A DNA stretch of 64,000 nt. Origin: Verrucomicrobia bacterium UBA3841 (lineage in GTDB: Bacteria > Verrucomicrobiota > Kiritimatiellia > RFP12 > UBA1067). Location of the stretch: assembly GCA_002392765.1 (NCBI GenBank), contig DGHT01000036.1:19559-83558 (forward strand), given 5' to 3'. Position numbers and translations under genes: made by a program. Below are positions 1 to 8,410 of the stretch, in pieces. Below the pieces are notes generated by a model. That model made no database searches, was not told the origin of the DNA, and saw only the letters and a list, made by a program, of their open reading frames with translations. The stretch's first letter is position 1, and every line of letters starts with the position of its first letter.

Positions 1-612
1 AAACCCTGGGGCACGGCGCACGCGACCCGCGCCGCCCGCAACGCCGTCAAGGAGCCGTTCGCGGTGATCAACGCCGACGATTTCTACGGCCGCGACGCTT
101 TCGTCAAACTCGGCGCGTTCCTGTCGAACGCCAAGCCGATGCATTTCGCGATGGTCGGATACAGGCTCGACCTCACGCTGTCCGAGAACGGATCTGTCGC
201 GCGCGGCATCTGCACGGTCGGCGGCGACGGATCGCTCAAGGCCGTCACCGAGATGACCAAGCTCGTCAAGGCCGGCGACGTCGCCGAGAACCGCGAGAAT
301 CCCGAAGCCCCCGTGAAAGTTCCGCTCGACTCGCGCGTGTCGATGAATCTCTGGGGCTTCACGCCGGAGCTTTTCGCGGAACTCGAAGAGCGCTTTCCGA
401 AATGGCTGGCCGCGAACGGCGCGAAAGAGAAGAGCGAGTGGTACATACCTTTCGTCGTCGACGAACTGATCCGCGAAGGCAAGGCTACATGCAGCGTCCT
501 TCCAACCGATTCCAGCTGGTTCGGCGTCACGTACCGCGAAGACAAGCCGTACGTCATGGCCGAGATCAAGAAGCTCGTCGATGCGGGCGAATATCCCGTG
601 AAACTTTTCTGA
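1..612 (+). CDS. Sugar-phosphate nucleotidyltransferase, 5' end cut by window
   Basis: The reading frame is open from base 1, so the N-terminus with the nucleotide-binding signature lies outside the window. The visible 203 residues begin with KPWGTAHA and reach PFAVINADDFYG, a pattern typical of NTP-transferase enzymes that join a sugar 1-phosphate to UTP or a related nucleotide; the paired Asp (visible residues 26-27) would bind metal. It is followed after 37 bp by an N-acetylhexosamine kinase-like gene, so it probably activates the sugar 1-phosphate that the kinase makes. Family membership is clear; the exact sugar and nucleotide are inferred from context. An internal GTG at 64 is not the real start, because conserved sequence continues upstream of it. 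Confidence 0.8.
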   Translation, partial: KPWGTAHATRAARNAVKEPFAVINADDFYGRDAFVKLGAFLSNAKPMHFAMVGYRLDLTLSENGSVARGICTVGGDGSLKAVTEMTKLVKAGDVAENRENPEAPVKVPLDSRVSMNLWGFTPELFAELEERFPKWLAANGAKEKSEWYIPFVVDELIREGKATCSVLPTDSSWFGVTYREDKPYVMAEIKKLVDAGEYPVKLF

Positions 613-649
613 CGACCGCAACTCCAAACACAAAACAAGGAAACATCGA

Positions 650-1699
650 ATGTCAAACCGCACATATACCGAAGAAGAACTCAGGAGCGTGCTGGGATCG
701 TTCGGCGTCAAGGACGTCGCGTCAGTCGCCCGCTACGGATCGGGCCACATCAACGACACCTTCAGGGCGATAGACGCCGCCGGGACGAGCTACATTCTCC
801 AGCGGATCAACACCGACATCTTCCCCGATCCGGACGCGATGATGTCCAACATCTCCCGCGTCACTTCGCACATCCGCTCCAAAGGCGGAAAATCGCTCGA
901 AGTGCTCGGCTATTCCAACCCCTGGCGCCTTTACGCGTTCATCACGGGCGCGCGCACGGTCGATCTCATCGAAAACGCCAACCAGGCGTTTCTCGCGGCC
1001 AACGCGTTCGCGAAATTCCAGAACGACCTCGCGGATCTGCCCGCGCCGCGTCTCAACGAAATACTGCCGAAGTTCCACGACACGGTCAACAGGCTCGCTC
1101 TTCTCGACGCCGCAGCGAAGGCGGACGTGAAGGGGCGTCTCGCGTCTGTGTCTCGCGAAATGGACTTCATCGCCGCAAGGCGGGAAGAGGCCGGACGCAT
1201 CGTCGCCGGTCTCGCGTCGGGCGAGATCCCCGAGCGCATCACGCACAACGACACCAAGATCAACAACGTCATGCTCGACGATGTCACGCAGGAAGGCGTG
1301 GCCGTCATAGACCTCGATACGACCATGCCCGGAAGCGCGCTGTACGATTTCGGCGACATGGTGCGCACGTCCACGGCGGCCGCGGCGGAGGACGAAAAGG
1401 ATCTCGACAAGGTGTTCTCCCGCAAGGAGTATTTCGAGGCGCTCGTCAAGGGGTATCTCAAGGACGCGAAGTTCCTCAACGCCGCGGAGCTGGACGCGCT
1501 CGCGTTTTCCGGCCGTCTCATCACCCTTACCATCGGCATAAGGTTCCTCACGGACTATCTCGCCGGCGACACCTACTTCAGGACCGCCTACGACGACCAC
1601 AACCTCGTGCGCTGCCGCACGCAGCTGAAGATGGTCCGGTCGATGGAGGACCAGCGCGGCGAGTACGAAAGAATCGTCAAGCAATACTCCGCCAAATGA
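650..1699 (+). CDS. APH-fold kinase, N-acetylhexosamine 1-kinase (NahK)-like
   Basis: A 349-residue phosphotransferase of the aminoglycoside phosphotransferase/choline kinase fold. The catalytic loop ITHNDTKINNVMLDD (about residues 198-211) matches the HNDTKxNN loop of NahK-type kinases, and the metal-binding VIDLDTTMPG follows at 219-228. NahK enzymes phosphorylate GlcNAc or GalNAc at C1. The gene sits between a nucleotidyltransferase and a HAD phosphatase and overlaps the latter by ATGA, which fits salvage of amino sugars released from host or plant glycans. An AAGGAA ribosome site precedes the ATG. A more general sugar or choline kinase role is possible but less likely given the loop and the neighbours. 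Confidence 0.75.
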   Translation: MSNRTYTEEELRSVLGSFGVKDVASVARYGSGHINDTFRAIDAAGTSYILQRINTDIFPDPDAMMSNISRVTSHIRSKGGKSLEVLGYSNPWRLYAFITGARTVDLIENANQAFLAANAFAKFQNDLADLPAPRLNEILPKFHDTVNRLALLDAAAKADVKGRLASVSREMDFIAARREEAGRIVAGLASGEIPERITHNDTKINNVMLDDVTQEGVAVIDLDTTMPGSALYDFGDMVRTSTAAAAEDEKDLDKVFSRKEYFEALVKGYLKDAKFLNAAELDALAFSGRLITLTIGIRFLTDYLAGDTYFRTAYDDHNLVRCRTQLKMVRSMEDQRGEYERIVKQYSAK

Positions 1700-2325
1700 A
1701 AATCGAAGCCTGCGTATTCGATTTCGGCGGAGTCATGACGACTTCGACAATGCCCGAGAGGGTGCGGCCTCTGGTCGCATCCCTCGGGCTGGAATGGAAG
1801 ATCGTCGACGAGGGTTTCGCGAAATACCGCCGTCTGATGGACGGCGATTTCATCACCATCGACGAGATGTATTCGAAAATCTGGCAGGACGCCGGAATCG
1901 ACGTCCCCGCCGAAGTCACCGCGAAAATCGTGGAAGAAGACCAGGCCAGTTTCCTTTATCCGAACCTCGAAACGCTCGCCTTCATGCGCTCGTTGAAAGA
2001 GCGTGGTTTCGCGATAGGGATTCTGACGAACATGTGTTCGTCTTTCGCGGCGCTTTTCAGAAAGCATTTCACGGATTTCATTTCGCTCTCGGACGCGACG
2101 GTCATATCGGGCGAAGAGCATCTTTACAAACCGATGCGCGCGATATACGACCTTCTTCGCGGAAAACTCGGCACGGAAGCCGGCCGGATATGTTTTTTCG
2201 ACGATGTCGAAGCAAACTGCCGGGGGGCGAGAGACGCGGGGTGGCAGGCGATCCGCTTCAGCGATGCGAAACAGGCGGAAGCGGATTTGCTGAAACTGAC
2301 CGGAGAGCCGGGTGCCGGAGCCTGA
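1696..2325 (+). CDS. HAD-superfamily hydrolase (subfamily IA)
   Basis: A 209-residue haloacid dehalogenase-like phosphatase. Motif I is VFDFGGV with Asp9 as nucleophile, motif II is ILTN (Thr111), motif III is YKPM (Lys145) and motif IV is FFDDVEAN (Asp169/170). A small helical cap (about 15-85) lies between motifs I and II, as in the IA group. It starts inside the stop of the NahK-like gene (ATGA overlap), so the two are translationally coupled. It probably dephosphorylates a sugar phosphate or related metabolite in the same salvage pathway; the substrate cannot be read from sequence. Confidence 0.8.
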   Translation: MKIEACVFDFGGVMTTSTMPERVRPLVASLGLEWKIVDEGFAKYRRLMDGDFITIDEMYSKIWQDAGIDVPAEVTAKIVEEDQASFLYPNLETLAFMRSLKERGFAIGILTNMCSSFAALFRKHFTDFISLSDATVISGEEHLYKPMRAIYDLLRGKLGTEAGRICFFDDVEANCRGARDAGWQAIRFSDAKQAEADLLKLTGEPGAGA

Positions 2326-2944
2326 GAAAACCGTTGTCGTCACCGGCGGCGCGGGCCGCATCGGAAAGGCGATAGCCGCGAGGCTTGCAAAGGACGGGTG
2401 GCGCGTCGTCGTCACGTCCAGCCGCCGCGGCGCGGGCGCGGACGCCGTTGCGGATCTTTCCGTCGACGGCGGCGCCGACCGGCTTTTCGCCGCGGTGCTT
2501 GAAATCACTGGCGGAAAGGCGCCGTACGCCCTCGTGAACAACGCAGGACTGTTTTCCGGCCCCGGCGCCGCAATCGAAAACGTAAACTTGATCGCGCCCG
2601 TCCGTCTTACGGAACTCATGTCGGACCGCGAGGGAACGGGAGCGGTCGTGAACATCCTCGACAGGGATTTCCCGGCCGGCCGCGCGTATTCGAAAGACTT
2701 CGCAGACGCCTACGCGAAATCGAAAGCGCTTCTCGCCAGAAGGACGCTTGAGGATGCCCGCAGATATTCTGGCGTGTTGAGGGTGAACGGTGTCGCGCCC
2801 GGACCCGTGTTCCCCCCGCCCTGCGGCGGTGTGAAAGCGTCGTCCGCGCCTTTCGGCAGGCCGACGGCGGAGCAGGTTGCGGACGCCGTCGCCTTTCTCC
2901 TGTCCGCCCCGACGGTCTCCGGCGCAATCATCCCCGTCGGCTGA
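2312..2944 (+). CDS. Short-chain dehydrogenase/reductase, pteridine reductase-like
   Basis: A 210-residue Rossmann oxidoreductase. TGGAGRIG (residues 11-18) is the dinucleotide-binding loop, NNAG lies at 76-79 and YAKSK (Tyr134, Lys138) is the catalytic pair. The usual catalytic Ser position reads NILDRDF, with Asp in place of Ser, as in FolM/PTR1-type pteridine reductases. That is the basis of the subfamily suggestion, although the Asp-Tyr spacing is longer than in PTR1. At 210 residues it is shorter than a typical 240-250-residue SDR. The GTG start at 2312 overlaps the HAD gene by 14 bp and has GGAG just upstream. Confidence 0.7.
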   Translation: MPEPEKTVVVTGGAGRIGKAIAARLAKDGWRVVVTSSRRGAGADAVADLSVDGGADRLFAAVLEITGGKAPYALVNNAGLFSGPGAAIENVNLIAPVRLTELMSDREGTGAVVNILDRDFPAGRAYSKDFADAYAKSKALLARRTLEDARRYSGVLRVNGVAPGPVFPPPCGGVKASSAPFGRPTAEQVADAVAFLLSAPTVSGAIIPVG

Positions 2945-2980
2945 GTGATCGCGCCCTGCCGGCGCCGTGTAACTTTTTTG

Positions 2981-3009
2981 CGGACAATCCGCCTTCTTTG
3001 TGATATAAT
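2981..3009 (+). promoter_or_regulatory. Sigma70-type promoter of the envelope operon
   Basis: CGGACA (2981-2986), a 17-bp spacer and a perfect TATAAT (3004-3009). The ATG at 3017 is only 7 bp past the -10 box, so the transcript would be leaderless or nearly so; no Shine-Dalgarno sequence is present. Confidence 0.55.
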
Positions 3010-3016
3010 CTAGCAT

Positions 3017-4045
3017 ATGAAACTCAAGCATGCAGCGATTATAGCGCTCGCAGTCGCGCCGGCTTTTGCGCTGGCGCAAGGGCTGGGCGTTTCGCCTTCG
3101 TCTTCCGTCCGGTATGCGACAGACGCGTATCCGGGGTTCGACGACGAGGCGCATATACTTCCGCCTGAAAAGAAGGAGCCGGGGTTGTTTTCCTGGTGGT
3201 CCGGTCCGAAAATGGACAATCCGAAAGACCAGCTGGACTGGGCGCGCGAGTGCGCCGGAAACGGTAGCTGGAGGAAGGCCAAAAAGGCGTACGACGCGCT
3301 CGTCGCCGAATGGCCGGCGAGCCCGGAAGCGCCGGTCGCTCAAGAGGAACTGGCCGACCTCTATTTTTCGAAGTACAACTACTGGTCCGACGCCTTCGCC
3401 GAGTACAGGTATCTGCTGGATTTCTATTCCGGAGAATGCGACTACGACAAGATCGCCGAACGTATGTATGAAACGGCGAAGCTGATGCGCGAGGAAGGGA
3501 AGAAGATACTTTTCTTCAGAATCGCGAATTCCACCGAAGTGCGGCGCGCGTTCGAGGCTGTCGTCAGAAGGGCTCCGGGCGCGGTTTTCGCATCCGATGC
3601 CATGGTGCAGGTGGCCGAACTGCGCGAAGAGGAGGGGGAACTCGACAAGGCCGTCGAGGTGTACGAAAACATCCGCAATCTCTTCCCCGGCGAAGAAGTG
3701 TCCAAGAAGGCGCTGATGCGCGAGGCGGAAGTCCGCATGAAAATCCTGCGGAAGCATTCCTACAACCGGCCGAGGGCCATCGACACGTCGGCGTTTTTGC
3801 GTCTCGCGCTCGCCTCGAATCCGGGCTACCGCGAGAAGGCCGAACTGGAGCGCTGGCTTGAAGAGGCGGTGTCCGTCCTGGAAGAGGATGCGTACCGGGC
3901 GGCGAAGTTCTACGATTCCAAGACCCGCACGAGGGAAAGCGCGATAAACGCCTACGAGAAGTTCCTGATAGAATATCCGGCGAGCAAGTATGTCGGAGAC
4001 GTCCGGGACAGGCTGTCCGCGCTGAAGGAGGGAAAGGGCAAATGA
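3017..4045 (+). CDS. BamD/YfiO-like TPR outer-membrane assembly protein
   Basis: A 342-residue exported protein with a signal peptide (residues 1 to about 21, AFALAQG) but no lipobox cysteine. A linker is followed by helical TPR-like repeats (about 70-140 and 180-335) of the YfiO type, such as DNPKDQLDWARECAGNGSWR and INAYEKFLIEYPASKYVGDV. BamD proteins support beta-barrel insertion in the outer membrane. Here the protein is longer than usual (about 240 residues) and lacks lipidation, so BamD-like is safer than BamD. It overlaps the LptE-like gene by ATGA, consistent with an outer-membrane biogenesis operon. Confidence 0.65.
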   Translation: MKLKHAAIIALAVAPAFALAQGLGVSPSSSVRYATDAYPGFDDEAHILPPEKKEPGLFSWWSGPKMDNPKDQLDWARECAGNGSWRKAKKAYDALVAEWPASPEAPVAQEELADLYFSKYNYWSDAFAEYRYLLDFYSGECDYDKIAERMYETAKLMREEGKKILFFRIANSTEVRRAFEAVVRRAPGAVFASDAMVQVAELREEEGELDKAVEVYENIRNLFPGEEVSKKALMREAEVRMKILRKHSYNRPRAIDTSAFLRLALASNPGYREKAELERWLEEAVSVLEEDAYRAAKFYDSKTRTRESAINAYEKFLIEYPASKYVGDVRDRLSALKEGKGK

Positions 4046-4557
4046 GATTTTTGGCAATGGCGGCGGCCGCCGTTCTCGCGGGATGCGCCTCATATTCCTG
4101 GAAGAGTTCCGTGCCGCCGGATCTCCGCAGGATTTCGGTGTCCGTTTTCAGAAACGAAAGCGATGTCACGGGGCTTGGCGAAAAGGTCGCCGCGCAAGTC
4201 CTGCGCGAACTGCAGCGCGAGGGGACGTTCGAAATCGCGCCCCTGGACGAATGCGACGTGGAGATACAGGGCGTCGTGAAATCCGATTCCGTATCAACCG
4301 TGGCGTATGAAAGGCGCACGGGGGCGAGGACGCGCGAACACAGCCTCAAGGCCGTCGCCGAGGTCAGCTTTGTGAACAAGGCGGCGGGGACGGTCGTCGA
4401 GAACAGGCGCAAATATTCCGCCGCGACAACATTTCTCGCGAACGACGACATAACCACGGGCGCGATGGACGCGTCGGGACGCCTGGCGGAGGATTTCGCA
4501 AGGCAGATCGTCGATGACGCGCTGGATATCGATTGGAAGAAAGGAGCCGGACAATGA
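4042..4557 (+). CDS. LptE-like lipopolysaccharide assembly lipoprotein
   Basis: A 171-residue lipoprotein with lipobox LAGC (Cys15). The body contains the pattern VPPDLRRISVSVFRNESD followed by helices and strands, typical of the LptE (LptE-family/DUF) proteins that plug the LptD barrel during LPS export. It overlaps the BamD-like gene upstream and the Lrp-type sensor downstream by 3-4 bp. The family assignment rests on the N-terminal motif, the size and the neighbours. Confidence 0.7.
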   Translation: MRFLAMAAAAVLAGCASYSWKSSVPPDLRRISVSVFRNESDVTGLGEKVAAQVLRELQREGTFEIAPLDECDVEIQGVVKSDSVSTVAYERRTGARTREHSLKAVAEVSFVNKAAGTVVENRRKYSAATTFLANDDITTGAMDASGRLAEDFARQIVDDALDIDWKKGAGQ

Positions 4558-4862
4558 ACGAAGTGCATGCCGTAATAGAACTCAAGATCACTCCGCAGCG
4601 CGACAGCGGTTTCGGGAAGATCGCGGAGAAGGTCGCGAAATACGAACAGGTGGACGCCTGTTTCCTGATGTCGGGCGGATACGATCTGCTCGTGTTCGTG
4701 AAAGGGTCGAGCCTCCAGGACGTCGCGCTGTTCGTCGCGCAGGATCTTTCGACGATCGACGGCGTGCTGTCCACGGCGACGCATTTCATGTTGAAAACCT
4801 ACAAGGCGAAAGGCGTGCTCGATTTCGATACGGATGACGGACGTCTTGCCGTGACACCCTGA
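4554..4862 (+). CDS. Stand-alone Lrp/AsnC ligand-binding (RAM) domain
   Basis: 102 residues, all of them matching the alpha/beta sensor domain of Lrp/AsnC regulators: AVIELKITPQ, YEQVDACFLMSGGYDLLVFV and IDGVLSTATHFMLKTYK. There is no helix-turn-helix. The ATG at 4554 overlaps the LptE-like stop and has AAGGAG 8 bp upstream, which decides the start; an in-frame upstream ATG at 4533 has no such site. Such stand-alone domains bind amino acids or other small ligands as oligomers. Why one sits in an envelope operon is unclear. Confidence 0.85.
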   Translation: MNEVHAVIELKITPQRDSGFGKIAEKVAKYEQVDACFLMSGGYDLLVFVKGSSLQDVALFVAQDLSTIDGVLSTATHFMLKTYKAKGVLDFDTDDGRLAVTP

Positions 4863-4878
4863 AGGAAAGGATTCGAAA

Positions 4879-6267
4879 ATGGCAGTCGATTTGGCGCAGA
4901 AGGCGCAGAATTTCACCAATCGCGGACGTCAGGCCCTCGAGTCGGGCCGTTACGAACTCGCTGTTGACATGCTGATGGAGGCCGTTTCCGCGGCGCCGGA
5001 CGTCCTTGAAACGAGAAAACTTCTCAGAGCCGCGCAGATAGCCAACTTCCGCAAGAACGGAAAGACCGGTTTCGGCGCGAAACTCGGTTGCATGATGGAA
5101 CGCCAGAAGATCATGGGCCTTGTCAAGAAGGGCCAGGGCGTCGCGGCGATGGCCGAAGCGGAAAAACTCCTTTGCAAAAACCCGCTTGACGGCGACAATA
5201 TCGAGGTTGCGGTCAAAGCGGCCGAGGCCGCCGGAAAGACGGATCACGCGGCGATCACCGTCGAGGCCGCATACGAATGCAGCAACAAAGACCCCGCTCT
5301 TCTCGAGCGCGTCGCCACGTACTACCAGATGGCCAAGAACTGGGAAAAGGCGCGCGATGCGTACAAGAAACTCGCCGAACTCAAACCTGGCGACCAGAGA
5401 ATCGCGCAGCTGCTCAAGAACACCGAGGCGCGCGCGACGATGGACGCGGGATGGGAGCAGTCCGTGGGCAAGAAGGGCGGATTCCAGAATCTCATCGCAA
5501 ACAAGGAACAGGCCAAGAAACTCGACCAGGCCAACAAGGCGGTCGTTACCGGCGATGACGCCGAGGCCCTTATAGCCGAAAAGATCGCCCAGATCGAAAA
5601 AGAGCCGAAAAACATGAATTTCAGACGTGCGCTCGCCCGTCTGTACACGCAGAACAAGAGGTACGAAGAAGCCATCGACTGCCTCCAGAAGGCGATTGAA
5701 GCCGCCGGGTCGATGGATCCGGAACTCGACAGGATGCTGTCGCAGACGCAAATTCAGTATTTCGACCAGAAGATCGGCGAGTACCGTCAGGCCGGGGACG
5801 AAGCGACGGCCCAAGAACTCGAGGCGCAGAAGAACCAGTTCGTGTTCGACGATCTCGCGGCCCGCGTGGAGCGCTATCCGAACGATCTCCATCTGCGCTA
5901 CGAACTTGGCGTGCAGTACTACACCTACGAATACTACGACGAGGCGCTCGAACACCTGCAGCTTGCGCAGAAGAGCCCGAAAGACCGTCTGTGGGCTCTC
6001 TACTACCTTGCCATGTGCTTCCTGATGAAGGGCCAGACGGACATGGCGGTGATGCAGCTCGAGACGGCGCGCGATGCGATTCCGACGATGGACGACCTGA
6101 AGAAGAAGGTCGTATACCAGCTCGGTCTGTGCGCGGAGTCCTCCGGCGATCTCGAAAAGGCGTACCAGTACTACAAAGACGTGTATTCGACGGATGTCGG
6201 TTTCGCGGATCTTTCCGAGCGCATGCTTGCCGTGTCCCAGGCGCTGAAACAGGCGGGCGCGAATTGA
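4879..6267 (+). CDS. Tetratricopeptide-repeat protein
   Basis: A 462-residue, mostly helical, probably cytoplasmic protein with no signal peptide. TPR units occur near residues 8-45, 130-175, 240-285 and 330-460, for example YEEAIDCLQKAIEAAG and YDEALEHLQLAQKSPKDRLW. Between them lies a basic stretch (about 55-80) and a charged coil. It follows the Lrp-type gene by 16 bp, with GAAGGAAAGG as ribosome site, so it likely belongs to the envelope operon. No enzymatic motif is visible; it is probably a scaffold. Confidence 0.75.
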   Translation: MAVDLAQKAQNFTNRGRQALESGRYELAVDMLMEAVSAAPDVLETRKLLRAAQIANFRKNGKTGFGAKLGCMMERQKIMGLVKKGQGVAAMAEAEKLLCKNPLDGDNIEVAVKAAEAAGKTDHAAITVEAAYECSNKDPALLERVATYYQMAKNWEKARDAYKKLAELKPGDQRIAQLLKNTEARATMDAGWEQSVGKKGGFQNLIANKEQAKKLDQANKAVVTGDDAEALIAEKIAQIEKEPKNMNFRRALARLYTQNKRYEEAIDCLQKAIEAAGSMDPELDRMLSQTQIQYFDQKIGEYRQAGDEATAQELEAQKNQFVFDDLAARVERYPNDLHLRYELGVQYYTYEYYDEALEHLQLAQKSPKDRLWALYYLAMCFLMKGQTDMAVMQLETARDAIPTMDDLKKKVVYQLGLCAESSGDLEKAYQYYKDVYSTDVGFADLSERMLAVSQALKQAGAN

Positions 6268-6326
6268 CGCGGCGCGCAAACGCAAATCTTCCGCGAAAGC
6301 GGCGTCTGAACATGCGGGGGAGGGAT

Positions 6327-6401
6327 TGGCAGCCCCAAGGAGAGTCGAACTCCTCTACCAAGCATGAAAAGCTCGTGTCCTAGCCGATAGACGATGGGGC
6401 C
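6327..6401 (-). tRNA. tRNA-Glu (anticodon UUC), CCA encoded
   Basis: Read on the minus strand, the sequence starts GGCCCCATCGTCTA and ends GGGGCTGCCA. The 7-bp acceptor stem pairs with one G-U at the first position. The anticodon stem CGAGC/GCTTG encloses loop TTTTCAT with anticodon TTC, complement of 6366-6368. The T arm reads AGGAG-TTCGACT-CTCCT. The CCA end is encoded in the DNA (6327-6329). Confidence 0.95.
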
Positions 6402-6418
6402 GCGATTTAATGTCAGAT

Positions 6419-6447
6419 ATTCTACCATATAATTTTGAACAAGTCAA
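6419..6447 (-). promoter_or_regulatory. Promoter of tRNA-Glu
   Basis: On the minus strand: TTGACT (6442-6447), exactly 17 bp, then TAGAAT (6419-6424), 17 bp before the first tRNA base. This is near consensus for a housekeeping sigma factor. It is divergent from dprA. Confidence 0.8.
6428..6433 (+). promoter_or_regulatory. Possible -10 box for dprA
   Basis: TATAAT lies 20 bp before the dprA ATG, within the spacer of the divergent tRNA promoter. No convincing -35 box is visible on this strand. Confidence 0.3.
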
Positions 6448-6453
6448 TATAAA

Positions 6454-7557
6454 ATGTTGGAAAAAGAGGCTTATGTCGCATTCAACCTTACCGAACGGAT
6501 CGGTTCGGTAAAGGTTGCCGAACTCGCCGGACGCTGCGGCGGAGTCGCGGAAGCATACGCCCGCTATCCAGACAAGATTTCCCGCGCGGGCGGACCGGTT
6601 GACGTTGAAAGGGAGTTCGCCCTCGCCAGAAAATACGGCATGGAGATACTCACGCCGGCCGACGACGCATATCCGGAAATGCTGAGGGATATTCCCGGCC
6701 GGCCGCTGGCGATCTACGTAAAAGGGGACGTGAAAGCCCTGTCCAGGCCATCGGTGTCCATAGTGGGTACGAGACGGGCCACGCCGTACGGACTCGACCA
6801 GGCGTACAGGATTTCCCGCGATCTCGCATCGGCGGGCTGGTGCATCGTTTCCGGGCTCGCCGTCGGGATAGACGCGAGGGCCCACCGGGGCGCGCTCGAT
6901 GCGTCCGGGATTACGGTAGGCGTTCTCGGTTCCGCGCTAGACGAATTCTATCCGGACGAGAACAGGGAACTCGCCCGCGAAATCGTCGCCAAGGGCGGCG
7001 CGGTCATAAGCGAGTTCCCTTTCGGAAGGCAGCCGGACCAGCAGACGTTTCCCCAGCGCAACCATGTCGTCGCAGGCCTTTCGAGGGGCGTCGTGGCGGT
7101 AGAGGCCGCGATAAAGAGCGGGACGCTGATAACGACCGGTATAGCCGCAGAGATCGGGCGCACCGTCATGGCCGTCCCGGGAAGGGTCGATGCGCGCGGT
7201 TCCGCCGGGTGTCTTGCGCTGATACGCGACGGCGCGAGGCTTGTGAGAAACGCGCGAGACGTCGAGGACGAGCTTTCATTCCTCTGTCCGCAGTCCGCCG
7301 CGCAGAAAAGGAAGCTGTTCCCCGAACGGCGCGAAGAGAAAGAACCGGAAGCGCGCGCGTCCGTTCCGGCGCCGAAGTTCAGCGTGGAGGAATCGATCGT
7401 CATGCGGCATGTCGACGAAAACGGCGTCACGCTCGATTCGCTCGTCGAGAAGACGGGGCTTGCCGCATCGACCGTCAATTCCACCTGCATGGGGCTGAGA
7501 GTGAAAGGCAGACTCAGGTTTCTCCCCGGAAACAGGGTCGCGGTGCCGTCCCGATAG
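6454..7557 (+). CDS. dprA: DNA-processing protein DprA/Smf
   Basis: A 367-residue protein with the full DprA layout: N-terminal helical region (1-60), Rossmann-like core with SIVGTRRATPYG (102-113), IVSGLAVGIDARAHRGAL (131-148), VLGSALDEFYPDEN, and PQRNHVVAGLS (200-210), then a C-terminal winged-helix domain (about 305-365). DprA binds incoming single-stranded DNA and loads RecA during natural transformation. Its presence suggests competence, which is relevant to the amount of sequence shuffling seen in this window. One base separates its stop from the next gene. Confidence 0.95.
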   Translation: MLEKEAYVAFNLTERIGSVKVAELAGRCGGVAEAYARYPDKISRAGGPVDVEREFALARKYGMEILTPADDAYPEMLRDIPGRPLAIYVKGDVKALSRPSVSIVGTRRATPYGLDQAYRISRDLASAGWCIVSGLAVGIDARAHRGALDASGITVGVLGSALDEFYPDENRELAREIVAKGGAVISEFPFGRQPDQQTFPQRNHVVAGLSRGVVAVEAAIKSGTLITTGIAAEIGRTVMAVPGRVDARGSAGCLALIRDGARLVRNARDVEDELSFLCPQSAAQKRKLFPERREEKEPEARASVPAPKFSVEESIVMRHVDENGVTLDSLVEKTGLAASTVNSTCMGLRVKGRLRFLPGNRVAVPSR

Positions 7558-7558
7558 A

Positions 7559-8356
7559 ATGAAAGCGAACTTCCATACGCATACGACGTGGTGCGACGGA
7601 AAGGACACTCCGCGCGCAGTGGCCGAATCTGCGATGGCCAAGGGTTTCGACTGCCTGGGGTTTTCTTCGCATGCGATGCTTCCCGGGCGTTTCCTGGACT
7701 GGGCCCTGACGCCGGAAAAGGCGCCTCTGTACGCGGCGGACATCCGCGCTCTCGCAGCCGAATACGCGGGACGGCTGCGGATTCTGTGCGGCGTCGAAGC
7801 CGACTGGCTCGAGGGCGAAGCCGAGCCGTCGTACGCCGCTTATTCGCCGGTCGCGCCGGACTACATTATCGGTTCGGTGCATTTCATCCGCACGGCCGGA
7901 GGGAATGTCGCCGAAGTCGACAAATCACCGGAGTCTATGGAAGCATCGGTGCGCGACTTTTTCGGATCCGATGTCAGGGCGTTCGTCGAAGCGTATTTCA
8001 AGGCCGTGAGGGAATCGCTCGCATTCGATTTCGACATAGTCGGACATCCCGATCTCGTAAGAAAATTCAACGCGGGCGGCAGGTACTTCGACGAAACGGC
8101 GCCGTGGTATGTCAAGGCGATGGAAAATACGGCGGACGCAATCGCCTCGAGCGGCAAGATCGTGGAGATCAACACCGGCGCGATTTCGCGCGGCTGGCTC
8201 GACGACGCGTATCCGTCGGCGGCGTTCCGCGCAATGCTGCGCGAAAGAGGCGTCCGCTTCGTTCTTTCCGCCGACGCGCACAGCGCAAGCGCGATCGACT
8301 GCGCGTTCGACAGGTTTTCCGGCTGCGAAACCCTGGTCCCCGGAGAAATCGCCTGA
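7559..8356 (+). CDS. PHP-family histidinol-phosphatase
   Basis: A 265-residue polymerase-and-histidinol-phosphatase (PHP) domain enzyme. Metal ligands visible: NFHTHTTWCDG (His6, His8), the CGVEADW glutamate (about residue 82), IIGSVHFI (His about 104), DIVGHPDLV and LSADAHSAS near the C-terminus. The length and the FDIVGHPDL segment resemble HisK-type histidinol-phosphatases, which perform the penultimate step of histidine synthesis. No other his gene is in the window, so a different phosphoester substrate remains possible. It begins directly after dprA. Confidence 0.75.
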   Translation: MKANFHTHTTWCDGKDTPRAVAESAMAKGFDCLGFSSHAMLPGRFLDWALTPEKAPLYAADIRALAAEYAGRLRILCGVEADWLEGEAEPSYAAYSPVAPDYIIGSVHFIRTAGGNVAEVDKSPESMEASVRDFFGSDVRAFVEAYFKAVRESLAFDFDIVGHPDLVRKFNAGGRYFDETAPWYVKAMENTADAIASSGKIVEINTGAISRGWLDDAYPSAAFRAMLRERGVRFVLSADAHSASAIDCAFDRFSGCETLVPGEIA

Positions 8357-8410
8357 CCCCTCCGGCCTCTGCGCGCGCATGCGGCGGTAAACGGACGCCA
8401 CATCGGCGGA

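Noticed and set aside
2258..4093. A 611-codon minus-strand open frame
   Set aside because: Spans the SDR and BamD-like genes in reverse; composition typical of a shadow frame, and it covers a good plus-strand promoter.
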